A DNA stretch of 64,000 nucleotides from Zea mays (lineage: Eukaryota; Streptophyta; Magnoliopsida; Poales; Poaceae): contig NW_023366838.1 in NCBI RefSeq assembly GCF_902167145.1, positions 124,001 to 188,000 of the forward strand. Reading direction: 5' to 3'. The notes under the pieces are model-generated. The model had not been told where the DNA came from, ran no database searches, and was given only the letters and a program-made list of their open reading frames with translations. This document shows, in pieces, positions 61,841 through 64,000 of the stretch (the first letter of the stretch is position 1; every line of letters begins with the position of its first letter). The position numbers and the translations under genes are program-made.

Positions 61841-64000
61841 ACACCTACGGATTTTTGACCATGAAATGGACTCCACCAAAAATCCAAGAATGCAATCTAT
61901 GGCAAGCAAAAATATGTTGAGTGAGGTGTACGAGCCTCTAGTCGATGATTAATGGCCACACAACACCCATTTTTTCGAAAATAGCATGTACGGCCATTTT
62001 CAATAATACCAAAGGCTCACACCTACGGATTGTTGACCAAAATTTGGTGTCCTCTAGGAATCCAAGGAAGTCGAAAATAGCATGAACGACCATTTTCAAT
62101 AATACTGAAGGCTGACACCTACTGATTTTTGACCAAGAAATGGTCTCCAACAGATATCCAAAATTGTGATCTATGGTAAGGAAACACATGTGGGGTCAGG
62201 CGTACGAGCCTATGGTCGATGATCAATGGCTACACAACCCCAATTTTTGTCGAAAATAGCATGAACAACCATTTTCAATAATACTGAAGTCTATCACCTA
62301 CGGATTGTTGACGAAGAAATGGTCTCCCCCAGAAATCCAAGAATGTGATCTATGTCAATGAAACATATGTGGGGTGTGGTGTACGAGCCTCTAGTAGATG
62401 ACTAATGGCCACACAACCCCCATTTTTGTTGAAAATAGCATGAATGACCATTTTCAACAATACCGAAGGCTAACACATACAAATTTTTGACCAAGAAATG
62501 GTCTCCACCAAAAATCCAAGAATGTGATCTTTGGCAAGGAAACATATGTGTGGACAGGTGTATGAGACTCTAGTTGATGATCAATGGCCACACAACCCTC
62601 ATTTTTGTAGAAAATAGCCAAGAACGACCATTTTCAATAATAAAGAAGGGTAACACCTACAGATTTTTCACCAACAAATGGTCTCCACCAGAAATCCAAG
62701 AATGTGATCTCTGGCAAAGACACATATTCAAAATGGTCTCCACCAGAAATCCAAGAATGTGATCCAAGAATGGTGAGTTCTACGAGCCTCTGGTCGATGA
62801 TCAATGGCCACACAACCACCATTTTTGTCGCAAATAGCCATGAACGACCATTTTCAATAAAACTGAAGGCTAACACCTACAGATTTTTGACCATGAAATG
62901 GTCTCTACCAGAAATCCAAGATTGTGATTTATGGCAAGGAATCACATGTGGGGTCAGGTGTACGAGCCTCTGGTCGATGAGCAATGGCCACACAACCCCC
63001 ATTTTTTGTCGAAAATAGCACGAACTACCATATTCAATAATAAAGAAGGCTGACACCTACATATTTCTCACCAAGAAACGACCTCTACTAGAAATCCAAG
63101 AATGTGATCTATGGCAAAGAAAAATATGTGGGGTCAGGTGTACGAACCCCTGGTCGATGATCAAAGGCCACACAACCCATAGTTTTTCGAAAATAGCATG
63201 AACGACTATTTTCAATAATACCGAAGGCTAACACCTACAAATATTTTACCAATAAATAGAGTCAAACAAAATGTGATCTATGACAAGGAAACATATGTGG
63301 GGTGCGGTGTACGAGCCTCTGGTCAATGAGCAATGGCCACAGAACCCCCATTTTTGTCGAAAATAGCATGAACGACCATTTTCAATAATACTGAAGGCTA
63401 ACACCTACGCATTTTTACTAAGATTTGGTCTCCACCAGAAATCCAAACATTTTATCTATGGCAATAAAACATATGTGGGATGAGGTGTACGAGCCTTTGG
63501 TCGATGATTAATGGCCACACAACCCCTATTTTTGTTGAAAATAGCATGAACGACCATTTTCAATAATACCGAAGGATAACACCTACAATTTTTGGCCAAG
63601 AAATGGTATCTAATAGAAATCCAAGAATGTGATATATGGCAAGTAAACATATGTGGGGTTAGGTGTACGAGCCTCTCGTCATTGATCAATGGCCACACAA
63701 CCCCTATTTTTTTGAAAATTACATGAACGACCATTTTCAATAATACCGAAGGGTAACACCTATGAATTTTTGACCAAGAAATGGTCTCCTCCAGAAATCC
63801 AAGATTGTGATCTATGGGAAGGAAACATTTATGGGGTGAGTTGTACGAGCCTTTGGTCGATGATAAATGGCCACACAACCCACATTTTTGTCGAAAATTG
63901 AATGGACGACTATTTCAATAATACCGAAGGCTAACACCTACGGATTTTTGATCAACAAATGGTCTCCACTAGAAATCTAAGAATGTGATCTATGGCAAGG
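61841..64000 (+). repeat. knob180 array, block 7 (plus, strongly diverged)
   Basis: About 12 plus-oriented monomers with frequent small indels. Deleted monomers occur at about 62,066 (GGAATCCAAGGAAGTCGAAAATAG) and 62,728-62,775 (two copies of the GGTCTCCACCAGAAATCC segment close together). The array runs off the window end. No gene is present. Confidence 0.92.

Noticed and set aside
1..64000. CRISPR-like or bacterial interpretation of the regularly spaced repeats
   Set aside because: The repeats are contiguous ~180-bp satellite monomers without unique spacers, with a plant LTR retrotransposon inside. There are no cas genes.
1..64000. Centromeric satellite (CentC, 156 bp) or rDNA spacer
   Set aside because: The period is 178-181 bp and the sequence is that of knob180. 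The second repeat is ~355 bp (TR-1). I saw no CentC-like unit and no rRNA sequence.

Overview
The window is almost pure plant heterochromatin. About 53 kb is the ~180-bp satellite of maize chromosome knobs (knob180), and about 3.4 kb is the second knob satellite, TR-1 (~355 bp). The array is interrupted once, by a 7.4-kb LTR retrotransposon. I recognise the 180-bp unit (it contains GGCCACACAACCCCCATTT and AAGAAATGGTCTCCACC) and the TR-1 unit from the known maize families, so the source is most likely Zea (maize or teosinte), less likely Tripsacum. There is no host gene, rRNA or tRNA.

Layout. I call a monomer '+' when GGCCACACAACCCCC reads on the given strand. 1-12,870: knob180, minus. 12,878-28,302: plus. 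28,312-44,612: minus. 44,613-44,702: a 90-bp plus fragment forming a hairpin. 44,703-45,440: minus. 45,441-49,599 and 56,973-57,550: plus, split by the retrotransposon. 57,571-60,436: eight TR-1 units. 60,437-61,276: minus knob180. 61,285-61,840: TR-1. 61,841-64,000: plus knob180. The first 26.7 kb is a huge imperfect inverted duplication. The arms share private monomer variants and a private deletion, and they contain recent multi-monomer duplications of 0.9, 1.26, 2.16 and 3.15 kb. The right-hand part (beyond ~44.7 kb) holds older, more diverged monomers and the TR-1 islands, and looks like an array edge.

The retrotransposon (49,600-56,972) has two 669-bp LTRs differing at six positions, a 5-bp target duplication (ATGAG), a primer-binding site, a polypurine tract and an intact 505-codon gag, but no protease, reverse transcriptase, RNase H or integrase. 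It is a non-autonomous Ty3/gypsy element, probably of the Tat lineage (Grande-like). Its 3' half carries a second gene on the opposite strand, with its own TATA box. I read it as three exons (two short introns) encoding a protein with a 'putative gypsy type transposon' (PF04195-like) region, nuclear-localisation-like clusters and a coiled coil. This copy is broken by two in-frame stop codons and one single-base frameshift. Gag and the antisense gene are convergent.

The many long open frames in the satellite are a by-product of the 180-bp period (60 codons) and are not genes.
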